Below are positions 12,901 through 21,514 of a stretch of 64,000 nucleotides of DNA, one piece after another. The DNA is from Acanthaster planci (taxonomy: Eukaryota > Echinodermata > Asteroidea > Valvatida > Acanthasteridae): assembly GCF_001949145.1 (NCBI RefSeq), contig NW_019091485.1, positions 199,779 to 263,778 on the forward strand, in the 5' to 3' direction. The notes beneath the pieces were generated by a model, which was given only the letters and a program-made list of their open reading frames with translations, was not told the origin of the DNA and did not search any database. Position 1 is the stretch's first letter. Every line of letters starts with the position of its first letter. Position numbers and translations under genes: made by a program.

Positions 12901-15900
12901 TGTGCGTACATAAAGATTTCCATTTTTGCATTACTAAGTTAACTAAGCAAATATTTCTTATAGGGTAAGCATGCCTTTAATCCGCGCTTCTGCTTACAGT
13001 CTCCATGAATACACCAGCCTCTATAAGTGTAAAATTGTGTGTTTATCAGTGCCATAAAATTTGGCCCCTGTGACATCAGAATAAGCCAAGGTCACAGAGG
13101 GCACATTATTAATTGTTTGTCTTCATTGGTCCTAGGTTACGGTGGTCTGGGCGTGTCCATCGAAGGTCCCAGCAAGACAGAGATCAACTGCTCAGACCTT
13201 GGCGACGGGACCTGTGCCGTGACCTACCGCCCTGCCGAGCCGGGCAACTACAAGCTCAATGTGCGCTTTGCTGAGCAAGATGTGCCGGGCAGTCCCTTCA
13301 ATGTCAAGGTGTACCCCGAGGATGGGTCAGCTCTGGAGCCGCTGATACAGGAGACTATGGTCAAGCCCACCAATGCTGCCCCAGTCCAGCACGCCGGCAG
13401 CGAGTGTGAGCTGGGCCTGAAAATTCCAGGTGAGGAGGACTCTTAATGCTAAACCATGTCATGCCTTCCCCAAAGTGAGAGGGGCTTCTACTTTAGAGAA
13501 TACCTTTACTGAGAAGTCTTGACTGGTTTATTGTGACATTATTACCGAGGCTGCTGTTCTTTAGACTGCATAGTTACAATCAGTCAAATGAATTGCCAGT
13601 TTGTTTTATGAGCTGTCAAACTTGGTTAGGTGGCCAGCATCTTTTGCTCATCACCATTTTGTATTAGTTTTTATTAGCACGTAATCCACTGCAAAATTCT
13701 ACTGATGCCGTAGAAAAGTAGTCGATATCTTGGGCAACATCTCGTAAGGATTCATTATTGTATTATATTCTTTAAAATGTAACTCATTGATCACATCAAC
13801 AGACTAGTCTCATACATGTCATACTTGATTTTTACATTGCGGAAGTAATTGATTTTATTTAATTGAAACCTCAATATACCTGCCATTAGAGAGTCCTGAA
13901 GTGTGTGCCATTTTTGTGTGTCTAGGAACGGACCCACTGGATATGACAGCACAGGTGTCCAACCCCCGCGGTCAGACCGAGGATGCTGAAATAGTGGATT
14001 GTCCTGACTGCCGCTACATTGTGCGTTTTGTGCCCAGCATGGACGGTGTCCACACTGTCAGTGTCAAAAACAGAGGTATCCATGTACCAGGTAAGACACC
14101 AGTCCAACAAATTCCCTAGATATGGGGAAAGGATTCCAAGCAGAACAACTGTCTTAACCAAAAATGGAACCACGCATCTGTGAGTAAGCAGTTTGATGGG
14201 GTTCCATGCAGTAATCAATAACCAGAATAGAGGTCTATTCTGTGAAATGACCAAATTGTATGGACTTCAGGGTTTCCCAGTAACTTCTTTTTTACTGGCT
14301 GTCTGGATCAGTGCAGTCATATCTTGACTACTCCATCACAGTTTTGACTGGTCCTTGCTGCATTTTTACACACTAACTTTTAAAAATGCCTTATAAGAAA
14401 AGACAAGAAATTTGCATTAATTTTGCTGTTCAGGTATAGTATCGTGAAGAACTGTGCCTTGAAAAAAAGGGATATGTCTTGCAAGACACCGGGTTACACT
14501 AATAATGCCCTCAGAAGTTAAAATTCTCTGATGTTTCCACTGTCTGTGCGTTACAATCTTGCAGTGTAGGCTGTGTTGGAAATTTTTTTTTCTGGAGGTG
14601 AACAGGCTCGGGATATAAACATTGCTGATGAAAATTTTTACGCTTACTGTGGTAATTTTAGGCAAGATGTTCAAATCAAGCAATGAAGCATTGGCTCTTC
14701 TCAAGTAAAAAAAATGTATATAAAGGACAGTAATGCCCTGCTGTAATGATCGCTTGAAGTTTGGGGAAAATTCCCCCCTTTTTCAGGTTGCTATATGTGA
14801 CATTTTTCTTTTAATGGGAACAGATATGTGGTCAAATAGGGGGCAAATTTTGCCAAACAGTTTGTGGACCAAATACAGATGTTCAAAAGTATACCTTGAC
14901 TGGTCCACTGGACTACTTCAACAAGGACTTGAAAGATCCGCGATGATTTTGACAAGTATTTTGCCACCGGATGAGCTTCATGTTCGAATCCTAGACTTTT
15001 AAGTGTTCCACTAGTGTTTCTTGGCCCCCACATTAACTATCATGCAACAATAGTGTTACCTCCATACATTATCTCAGGAACAAATATGCATGAGTTATGA
15101 TGTGTAATATTTTGAAAGTTAAGCTGAATTATTGAAGTCATTGTGCTCATTTGTGAAAATACAAATGAAAAGTGTCACAAACTGTGGTGCTGTCAAAAGT
15201 TTACCTAAAATACATTAAAAGTTTATGTAAATGACTTTTCAGTGAATGAAGCTTTCAATTTGTGCAAATAAAGAAAATGCTAAAAACAGCCTCTTGAATC
15301 AATGTCATTGAGCCCGCAACCTTTGATGCTTTTCTGTTTTCTTGCCTGGCAGGAAGTCCCTTCCAGTTCACTGTTGGTCCCTTCGGGGAGGGCGGAGCCC
15401 ACAAGGTACACGCAGGAGGGCCAGGCTTGGAAGGCGGGGAGATTGGTGTTCCAGGTATGCAATCATCTCACTCTTTCGTGTTAGAAATCTGACTGTCTTT
15501 TGGTCAAATCTGCCGAATATTTTTTTACTGTAGCTAGCCATACTACATTTACAAGCGATCCTGGTCCCCTGAACCAAATACCTTCATGAGGCTAATATTG
15601 ATGAGCTTTTAAAGTTTTCTTTCGCTTCATATCACAGGATTTGTTCCTGTGTCATTTTTTTTTGTTAATGTCAAAAACTTTCATCAGATGTGTAGTATGA
15701 CTGGAGCCAAACAACTTCAGGGATGCACTCTGCTGACTTCATTGGTTATTTTTAGCTAGTGGCATTAGCTACTTTTGGCTCTGAACCAACCCTGAAATTT
15801 GTTCACAACTTGCATTGTTTTGGATGGTATTACGAATGAGCAAAGGCCATTTGCTTTTGTCTATGCCAGGAAACCCTGTGTGCTCAGTAACTGCAAGCTT

Positions 15901-18900
15901 TTTACCTCAGAGACATTAGAGCTGTAACGTGATTGATTGAACACTCTCTCAAAGTCCAATTCTGGCCAGTAGCATATTCCCTGTGAGGAAGTTAATGGTA
16001 GAGAAGTGGAAATGGTTTTTGATACCACAAGTGTACAGCAGAAAAAGAGTATGAGACAATTCTTCACAAATATATACACATCTACCAATTTATCACATGT
16101 TTTGCTTGGAGGAACAAAGTTCCTCTTCAGCTGCCATTGCGTATGTTTTCTGTAGCACTAGTCACAAAGCAACGTTTGTGTTCAACAGTGGTTTGTGTTA
16201 ATGCCAATGTGTCCATTATCAGAGCGCTCTACTACTAAACTAAGCATGGTGTCCCTGTTGCACATTCTCCTCCATCAGCTGAGTTCACCGTGTGGACGCG
16301 TGAGGCGGGTCCAGGCAAGCTGGGCATCTCAGTCAAGGGGCCAGCCAAGGCAGAGATAAACATCCAAGACAACAAAGACGGCTCCTACCAAGTCTCCTAC
16401 GTTCCCACTGCACCAGGTAATGACATCCAGTCTTCCAGGGGGTGTTCAGGCTGACGCCTCCTTGATGTCAGTCTGGCATCAAACTGAACTGGAGGTGAAA
16501 TTACACTACAGGAGACCCTGACTGCTGCCACCCGTCAAACTATTTTTGTAGACATGTCAATTCATACATGTAAATATGGTAAATCTGTGTTTTTCTCCAT
16601 GTCTGCTGTGGATATGCTGATTTCATAGGAAAAATGGCCTTCGGCTCGAAATATAAAATTCTGGGCCTAGCAAAACAGTATGTCTCATACTTACTTAGTC
16701 CTGTATCATTCAGCCAGTGATTTGTGGTTTATGGTTCTCGAAAGTTGAAAAAGTGTGTCTGATGAAATGTGGAAAGCACAAACCTGGCATTCCCCTGTCA
16801 GGTGTGTGGATGGAATTTTACTAACCAGAAGAACGGGTATGAATTTGACCAAGTTTCTGATACAGCAGAGAAATTTTCTCTGCATGCCAAGCCAGCAGGA
16901 AGCAAGATTGTCCTGGACAAAAATCAGTTCAAGTTTCATCTTGCATATGGCTCATTCTATGAAGTTCAGGCACAGTTTGTGACAGCGTCCCTTTTTACAT
17001 CAGTGAAAATAAACATCTTTTTTCCCTGCCTGTGGATTCTAAATTGATATTGTTCTAAATCTTGCTAGGTTGTTGTAGTGGTCTGCTTCATCTTTGCTGA
17101 ATAATAATTACTTAATCTGTTGTAATTTGAAAATAATGGGCCATAAAAGTTACTGATGTAACAAGTGACGCCGTCACAAACTGCGCCCGAACTTCATGGA
17201 ATGACCTATATACTACATTCCTGCTGTGGACTTCCCTGCGAGAGTGTCGTCACTTTTGATGTCAAGTCTTTGTTAAGTGATCCCTGTTTCCTTATTTGTT
17301 CCTTGCATTCCTCTTTGGCAGGGGAGTACGTGATTGACATCATGTACAATGACAAGCCCATCCCTGACAGTCCATTCAAGCCCATGATCACACCAGCACT
17401 CGGTGAAGCAAGGCGTCTGAGCGTGTCTGCCCTCCACGTGAGTTGTCTTGCCCTGTTTGGCAAACTTTGCACATGCACTGGGCGCATAGAGTTCATTAAG
17501 AAAACCTACAGAGTGCACCCACAATATTGCTCATGTTAAACTAAAAGCTACCATGGGACACTAATAACCATTGTCATGTACGTTCACAGCCATTTGATTC
17601 CATAGTGATGAAATACCTAGATGTGTCCATTAAGCCTCAAAGATAAACAAAACATTATTCACATGCCGAAAGTTCCAACTTGATTTTTTTGAAACCAAAC
17701 AGTGCACAACCACCAATTCGCTGTGTAAAAGTAGTGCAGTTGCGTGTGTTTTTTCTCATAATACTTGTGAGAAATGACCTCCTTGATTACCTCTGGGGGG
17801 GTGCAGTACGTTGTGAATTGTACTGACTCTGTGTAAAATTGTGTGTGATCTCCTGGCTTCAGCAAGACATGTTGTGTGTACAGGTAAACATGTGCTTGTG
17901 CTTGTCTTTGCAGGAGAGTGGTCTGAAGCCCAACCAACCGGTTTCCTTTGCTGTGCAGCTGAATGGTGCCAAGGGTGATCTCAAGGCCAAGGTTGTAGCA
18001 CCTTCTGGCTGTGAGAACGAATGTACTATCACTGAGATTGACAACGGTGAGTTCACAACCTGTCTACTTATGAGGTGATCAGCACAGGCCTTCCGCCTCC
18101 CTGATCAAAAACAGCTCAGATGGAGTCACTCTCGTACCCTTTACATAAATCTCAAAATATGGAGGGCCTGACGTTTTGATCCTAGCAGAATCTTTCTAAA
18201 AGGTAAAATGACAAGTGGACAGGACATACAAGCAAACAATGATTTTTCGGCTTGTTTCCTGATTCTCTGTTTGCTTTTTTGTCCTGTCCACTTGTCACAT
18301 GCCTATGAGAAAGATTCTGCTTGGATCGAAACGTCAGGCCCTTTACTTAAAGAAAGCTAAGGGTTTGCACAGGAAATCTGAAGAAGACGGCATAGACTGT
18401 TCTTACCACTGATATTTAAAGTAGTATAAGTTGGTGCAGTATCATGTTTGAGAACAAAAGATGGAGGTAAATATGAAGGTTTTTTCCTCATGTTTGCTTG
18501 CAGAGAACTATGCAGTGCGCTTCCTCCCTTCTGAGAACGGTGTCCATCTGATCCATGTCTACTTCAAAGGGCATCCCATTCCCGGCAGTCCCTTCAAGGT
18601 GCGCGTTGGAGGCCACGACATGATCGGTGATCCTGGCATGGTCCATGCCTATGGTGATGGTTTGGAGAAGGGAAAGACAGGTACGAACAAGAAATGCTCA
18701 GCGTTTCAATAACGGGAAGCGATTTTAGGCACTTCACAGTCAAACCTATGGGTAAAAAGGGCATTGCTCGCAAAAATCAAGTCATTTAAATGTGAAAAAC
18801 CACAGCACATGTAATGAGAGCCGATTCTTGAATTGATGACTCAGCTGAAATGGTTCTATTAAAAGCACTTAACTTGAGAAAAAAAAAGATATGTAGTGTA

Positions 18901-21514
18901 CATGGACACTTTTCAAACCTTGAATGTCTTGGGTTTGGACTTCACTCGGGCAGTACATCCATTTAGAAGCCTTCACAAAGTCCTGTGCTCAAGAGGTAGG
19001 TAATTTATACTTCAGCCCAAATCTCAACTTCAAGGGCCCAAAATCTCCTAAAGTTAATGTCAGCAAGGACACCTGGTAAGGCTTTTTGGTTCGGGTTCCT
19101 TGGTGTCGACGACATCAGATGCCAATTACTTGGAGTCCGAGATATCACACCAAAGTGGTTCCTCCATGTTCATGACATATTCATAGTACACTTCATGAAG
19201 ACGATAATCCCCATTTTAAAAGTAACTGCTCTGCGTGAAAACGGACTCTTTAGTTTCCAGTATTGTGATTTTTCATTCCTGTATTAATTGCCTTGTATGG
19301 GATTCATATCTGCAGGTGAGCCCGCTGAATTCATCGTCAATACCTGCGGTGCAGGGGCTGGATCCCTCTCCATCACCATCGATGCTCCCTCCAAAGTTAA
19401 GCTGGATGTCCAGGAGATAGGAGAGGGCTACAAGTGCATCTACTACCCTACCCAGCCAGGGGATCACCTCATCTCCATCAAGTATGCTGGCCCGCACCAC
19501 ATTGGGGGCAGCCCGTTCAAGGCCAAAATCACTGGTGAGTGCAAACGCAAGTGAAAGTTTTAAAACCTGAAAGAGTCTTGCAACCACCAAGTCACTAGAA
19601 TTTTTCATGCACCCTTTGGGGTTAGTCAGTGGGTTTGAAAGTACAATTTTTTAATATCATTGGCGATAGAAATTGGTATCTCATGGATATTAGATGGCCA
19701 TAATATGGCTAGATTGGAGCATATATGAAGTTGTTGAAGGGTCTATGCAATGCAATTTGTTCTTAATAAAGGACAATGTTGAAAATGACCCTTTGTTTCT
19801 TGATTTTTCTAATTTTCTTTTACTTCTTTTTGCCGTCCTAAAGGGTATGCTGGTGCTTTTGGGGTTTTGATGCAAATAAATACTTCCATGTGATGTCATC
19901 CCAGGAAGAAAAGCTCAATATTACATTGATATGTGCACCAAAAAATGCGTGAATTTACATTTTGTTGGCATAATTTTTGTTTTCTGTGGTGAATCTTTTT
20001 TTTTTTTGGTGCTATGCACCTGGCACTCACACTGCACATTTGCATTACTTTGCACAAGCTCATGTTGTCCAGCTCAATGGCATGTGATGTTTCAATCCCA
20101 TGTGATGTTTGTAGCTGGGTTAAAAAAAAGGTCCTCTCTTTTAAAAAAAAGCTCATATGCCCACAAGCATAGTAAAAAAACAGCTGACTATTTCAAAGGG
20201 TGTCCACTTTAACATGTAAGAGAAAAAAAATCAGTTGGTGCAAATACGTGTCTGTGACAGTCTCAAACTGCTCAATGACAGGCACATTTTACATCTGCAT
20301 TTGATCTGTGCATTTTGAGCAGCAAGACTTAGGGGAATCAACCATTAGGTAGGAAGATATTTGTCTAATGCTGGGTTCATGTGTCCCTCAATGAACCGAT
20401 TTTCCTAATGGCCTTTGGCTATTCACTTTCAGGCAAGGCCAAGGGACCCACCAGCCTGAAGGTGGAGCAGGCCAATGTCACCGTGGAGACGGTAGTCAAG
20501 ACATCGCAGTCATCCTCCTTGCCAATTTTCAGCTCCGATGCCAGCAAGTGCACGTCAACAGGCGTGGGTCTCAAGAAGGCCTTCATCAACAAGAAGTCCC
20601 AATTTACCGTAAACTGCTCTGAAGCAGGTACGTTCAGATTCATCAGAACCAATTTTTTTTTGTATGTGGTGTTTTGTCACCATTTGGCTGCAGCATGTTT
20701 TTTTTGTAAGAGAGAGCCTATTGCTCCCATGCTTGGTCTCACGGCAATGTTTTGAACAGTTTCTGTGATTTCGTTTCAAAGCTGTAAAACTTGGTATGGA
20801 CACTGTAAACGTTCTTAGTGTTATGATCAAATATACCCGAGCAAATAAGCAAGCTAAGTACCTACCCAGCTGGTCTTCGTTTTGTCATAATCAAGCATAC
20901 AAAACCTAGCTAGCTAGCTAGCTTGCTTGCTTGCTCACTCACCAGGGTACATTTGATTATGACACAGAGACCACATAGCAAGCGAGCTAGTGAGCGAACT
21001 AGCTAGCTAGCTCATACTGGATTTATAAGAAAGCAAGTGTTCTACATTGCCTATTGTCATGTATTGTGTAGGAATTTCATAAATGCATTCTCTGCGTATT
21101 TACTTTTGTTTATACATAATAAACATTCTTAACAATCTTGTAGTACTGTGGCCCTAACAAATTGAGAAATAATCACAGAACTTTATGGCCTTTGCGTTCA
21201 TAGCTGCCTTCTGAAATTTATGAAGGACCCTGCATCTTGTGCTAGTACATGTAGTTTTTCATGGGCAGAGTGTTGATTAAAGATTGAACACGATGAATGC
21301 TTACCAGTGATGTTTTTCTCCTGCAGGTCATAACATGCTGCTTGTAGGTATCGCGGGGCCCAAAACACCTTGCGAGGAAATTGTGGTCAAGCACATGGGC
21401 AGACAACGATTCAGCATCACATATCTCTTGAAGGAGACCGGTGACTACAAACTAGTCATCAAGTGGGGAGACGACCACATACCCGGTAGTCCGTTCCTCC
21501 TCCACTGTTCATAG
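865..21514 (+). CDS. FLN: Filamin gene, 3' part (hinge-1 region through repeat 24 and stop), 5' end outside window
   Basis: Filamins are actin crosslinkers: an N-terminal actin-binding domain, 24 Ig-like repeats and two hinges, dimerising through repeat 24. This window holds the C-terminal part. Fifteen exons from 9694 to 21514 encode 842 residues that align repeat by repeat with my memory of human FLNA repeats 16-24, including the recurrent GPSK(A/T)EI, DGTC.V.Y.P and VPGSPF signatures. All junctions are GT-AG and phase-consistent; nearly all introns are phase 1, and only the 17438-17913 intron is phase 0. Upstream lie nine phase 1-1 exons (865-8182) that I assign to an expanded hinge 1. The actin-binding domain and repeats 1-15 should lie upstream. 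The insertion that FLNA carries in repeat 20 after LKIPG is absent, and the hinge 2 stretch before repeat 24 is short. Whether it is the animal's only filamin cannot be told. Confidence 0.93.
1330..1476 (+). CDS. FLN: Filamin hinge-region exon h2 (basic, Ser/Arg-rich)
   Basis: A 147-bp exon, phase 1 at both ends, with donor GTAAGT. It encodes Ser/Arg/Lys-rich sequence ([20 protein letters not shown]) and then an acidic tail (DFVDADCE). Two usable acceptors lie 6 bp apart, after 1329 and after 1335. Both keep frame, so splice variants differing by two residues are possible. The serines next to arginine are plausible basophilic kinase sites. Confidence 0.6.
2070..2350. repeat. Dispersed repeat, copy 1 (filamin intron)
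   Basis: This segment contains TTGACATCTTTTTGGTTAAA, AAAGTGT, then AGGGAAGACTCTGTTCA, TGTGAACC and GAATCACCAAGAGAAAA. The same words occur in the same order at 60392-60640 inside the NPRL2 gene. The open frame of 197 codons on the minus strand across this copy is attributed to the repeat. Confidence 0.55.
2579..2668 (+). CDS. FLN: Filamin hinge-region exon h3 (basic, RRxS motifs)
   Basis: A 90-bp exon, phase 1-1, with acceptor TTTTCCCTTCAG and donor GTGAGT. It encodes a strongly basic peptide with the motifs KRRSLGKLL and LRRLSKSS, which match the R-R-x-S consensus of PKA-type kinases. There is no Ig fold signature. It continues the phase-1 cassette series. Confidence 0.6.
3389..3454 (+). 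CDS. FLN: Filamin hinge-region exon h4 (acidic, Tyr-rich)
   Basis: A 66-bp exon, phase 1-1, with acceptor TATTTTGCAG and donor GTGATG. It encodes about 22 residues ([20 protein letters not shown]) that are acidic and contain three tyrosines. It is short and single, so it is less certain than its neighbours, but both splice signals and the phase fit the series. Confidence 0.45.
4658..4732 (+). CDS. FLN: Filamin hinge-region exon h5 (acidic, NGEPI motif)
   Basis: A 75-bp exon, phase 1-1, with acceptor CATTTGCCAG and donor GTGAGA. It encodes a Glu/Lys-rich peptide around [18 protein letters not shown]. It is clearly related to the exon at 6826-6906, which has [19 protein letters not shown], so the two appear to be duplicates. 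Confidence 0.65.
5408..5569 (+). CDS. FLN: Filamin hinge-region exon h6, possible start of repeat 16 (alternative A)
   Basis: A 162-bp exon, phase 1-1, with donor GTGAGT. It encodes a Ser-rich start, then [16 protein letters not shown], then [16 protein letters not shown]. The segment LGDRFGDK matches LGNQFGDK in the exon at 8000-8182. If spliced directly to 9694, its last residues align without gaps to the first strand of human FLNA repeat 16 as I remember it (FDLV...GEV). It may therefore be an alternative repeat 16 start. Confidence 0.65.
6826..6906 (+). CDS. FLN: Filamin hinge-region exon h7 (acidic, duplicate of h5)
   Basis: An 81-bp exon, phase 1-1, with acceptor ATATCTTTTAG and donor GTAAGG. 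It encodes [17 protein letters not shown] followed by [10 protein letters not shown]. It shares NGEPI, an E..V core and the K..(I/V)KP..(T/A)G ending with the exon at 4658-4732. Confidence 0.65.
7509..7613 (+). CDS. FLN: Filamin hinge-region exon h8 (acidic)
   Basis: A 105-bp exon, phase 1-1, with acceptor CAATTTACAG and donor GTGATT. It encodes [19 protein letters not shown] and then a Glu/Asp/Lys-rich end ([15 protein letters not shown]). The ending loosely resembles exons h5 and h7 and may be a third, older copy of the acidic module. Confidence 0.6.
8000..8182 (+). CDS. FLN: Filamin hinge-region exon h9, possible start of repeat 16 (alternative B)
   Basis: A 183-bp exon, phase 1-1, with acceptor CCCCTGTGGCAG and donor GTGAGT. 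It encodes [17 protein letters not shown], then [15 protein letters not shown], and ends in [18 protein letters not shown]. Spliced to 9694, the end reads ...[12 protein letters not shown], which resembles the start of vertebrate repeat 16. It is related to exon h6 (5408-5569) through LGxxFGDK and is the last hinge exon before the canonical repeat series. Confidence 0.72.
8183..9693 (+). other. Filamin intron between hinge array and repeat 16 core
   Basis: AT-rich sequence with no further supported exon. The stretch 9061-9160 starts with a good acceptor (TTTTCACAG), but the following frame reaches a stop with no convincing donor. I see no repeat structure. Confidence 0.55.
9694..9834 (+). CDS. 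FLN: Filamin repeat 16 core exon
   Basis: A 141-bp exon, phase 1-1, donor GTACAG. It encodes [20 protein letters not shown] and then [21 protein letters not shown] ending in SHVPG. This matches FLNA repeat 16 (GEVRMPSGK, DNKDG.VTVRYAPTE.G) as I remember it. It anchors the upstream exons at the hinge-1 position. Confidence 0.93.
10261..10389 (+). CDS. FLN: Filamin exon: end of repeat 16, start of repeat 17
   Basis: A 129-bp exon, phase 1-1. It encodes [10 protein letters not shown], the last strand of repeat 16, and then [20 protein letters not shown] and [11 protein letters not shown], the first half of repeat 17. The AYGxGL and T.DAG motifs are standard for filamin repeats. Confidence 0.94.
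10836..10880 (+). repeat. Short hairpin with tRNA-like B box
   Basis: ATCTCTTAC at the left pairs with GTAAGAGAT at the right, and the interior contains GGGTTCAAATCC, a good match to the Pol III B box. There is no clear A box and no cloverleaf, so it is not called a tRNA. It may be a SINE remnant. Confidence 0.35.
11123..11296 (+). CDS. FLN: Filamin exon: repeat 17, second half
   Basis: A 174-bp exon, phase 1-1. It contains [36 protein letters not shown] and [14 protein letters not shown]. Repeat 17 of vertebrate filamin A binds GPIb-alpha; that role is family knowledge only and is not implied here. Confidence 0.95.
11511..11663 (+). CDS. FLN: Filamin exon: repeat 18, first half
   Basis: A 153-bp exon, phase 1-1, donor GTCAGT. 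It encodes [32 protein letters not shown] and [10 protein letters not shown], close to FLNA repeat 18 (KITESDLSQL, SG.EEPC.LKRLPN). Confidence 0.94.
12132..12335 (+). CDS. FLN: Filamin exon: repeat 18 second half and repeat 19 start
   Basis: A 204-bp exon, phase 1-1, donor GTCGGT. It reads [18 protein letters not shown] and [20 protein letters not shown], then [20 protein letters not shown]. The order is the same as in vertebrate filamins. Confidence 0.95.
13136..13429 (+). CDS. FLN: Filamin exon: repeat 19 core and repeat 20 start
   Basis: A 294-bp exon, phase 1-1. It contains [37 protein letters not shown] and [11 protein letters not shown] (repeat 19). A linker and [14 protein letters not shown], the first strand of repeat 20, follow. 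The large insertion that FLNA carries right after LKIPG is not encoded here. Confidence 0.95.
13926..14090 (+). CDS. FLN: Filamin exon: repeat 20 core
   Basis: A 165-bp exon, phase 1-1, donor GTAAGA. It encodes [38 protein letters not shown] and GIHVPG, matching repeat 20 (DMTAQVTSPSG..EAAEIV). Confidence 0.94.
15353..15454 (+). CDS. FLN: Filamin exon: repeat 20 end and repeat 21 start
   Basis: A 102-bp exon, phase 1-1, donor GTATGC. It encodes [19 protein letters not shown] and then [13 protein letters not shown]. The match to FLNA ([19 protein letters not shown]) is nearly exact. Confidence 0.95.
16279..16416 (+). CDS. FLN: Filamin exon: repeat 21 core
   Basis: A 138-bp exon, phase 1-1. 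It encodes [39 protein letters not shown] and YVPTAPG. Repeat 21 is the main integrin and migfilin docking repeat in vertebrate filamin A. Confidence 0.94.
17322..17437 (+). CDS. FLN: Filamin exon: repeat 21 end and repeat 22 start
   Basis: A 116-bp exon, phase 1 at the start and phase 0 at the end, donor GTGAGT. It encodes [19 protein letters not shown] and then [13 protein letters not shown]. This is the only phase change in the series, and the next exon starts in phase 0 as required. Confidence 0.94.
17914..18046 (+). CDS. FLN: Filamin exon: repeat 22
   Basis: A 133-bp exon, phase 0 to phase 1. It encodes [20 protein letters not shown] and [18 protein letters not shown], matching FLNA repeat 22 ([27 protein letters not shown]). 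Confidence 0.95.
18164..18342. repeat. Fold-back MITE-like element in filamin intron
   Basis: The left arm starting GGGCCTGACGTTTTGATCC and continuing through AGAATCTTTCT, ATGACAAGTGGACAGGAC is answered in reverse complement by GTCCTGTCCACTTGTCA, AGAAAGATTCT and GGATCGAAACGTCAGGCCC. The arms are about 75 bp with a short centre. There is no coding capacity. I infer a non-autonomous inverted-repeat transposable element. Confidence 0.75.
18504..18680 (+). CDS. FLN: Filamin exon: repeat 22 end and repeat 23 start
   Basis: A 177-bp exon, phase 1-1. It encodes [39 protein letters not shown] and [14 protein letters not shown]. It follows the FLNA order (IRFIPHENGVHSIDVKF, GDPGLVSAYGPGLEGG). Confidence 0.95.
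19316..19534 (+). CDS. FLN: Filamin exon: repeat 23 core
   Basis: A 219-bp exon, phase 1-1. It encodes [50 protein letters not shown] and [11 protein letters not shown]. The match to FLNA repeat 23 is strong. Confidence 0.95.
20433..20627 (+). CDS. FLN: Filamin exon: hinge 2 and repeat 24 start
   Basis: A 195-bp exon, phase 1-1, donor GTACGT. It encodes a Ser/Thr/Val-rich linker ([18 protein letters not shown]), which is hinge 2, then [18 protein letters not shown] and [13 protein letters not shown], the start of repeat 24. In vertebrates this hinge is a calpain site. Confidence 0.94.
20821..21012. repeat. Inverted repeat with CTAG/CTTG microsatellites
   Basis: A tandem CTAG run leading into CTTG repeats (about 20907-20935) is mirrored by AGCAAGCGAGCTAG...CTAGCTAGCTAG (about 20976-21012). 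Between and beside them, TGGTCT..GTCATAATCAA and its reverse complement TTGATTATGAC..AGACCA form inverted arms. It lies in the last filamin intron and is probably a decayed MITE that expanded by slippage. Confidence 0.65.
21327..21514 (+). CDS. FLN: Filamin last exon: repeat 24 (dimerisation) and stop
   Basis: A 188-bp coding part, phase 1 start, acceptor TTTTTCTCCTGCAG. It encodes [54 protein letters not shown] and a C-terminus FLLHCS, then TAG at 21512. Repeat 24 mediates tail-to-tail dimerisation. The tail differs from the KVKVP ending of human FLNA, but its length is normal. Confidence 0.96.
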
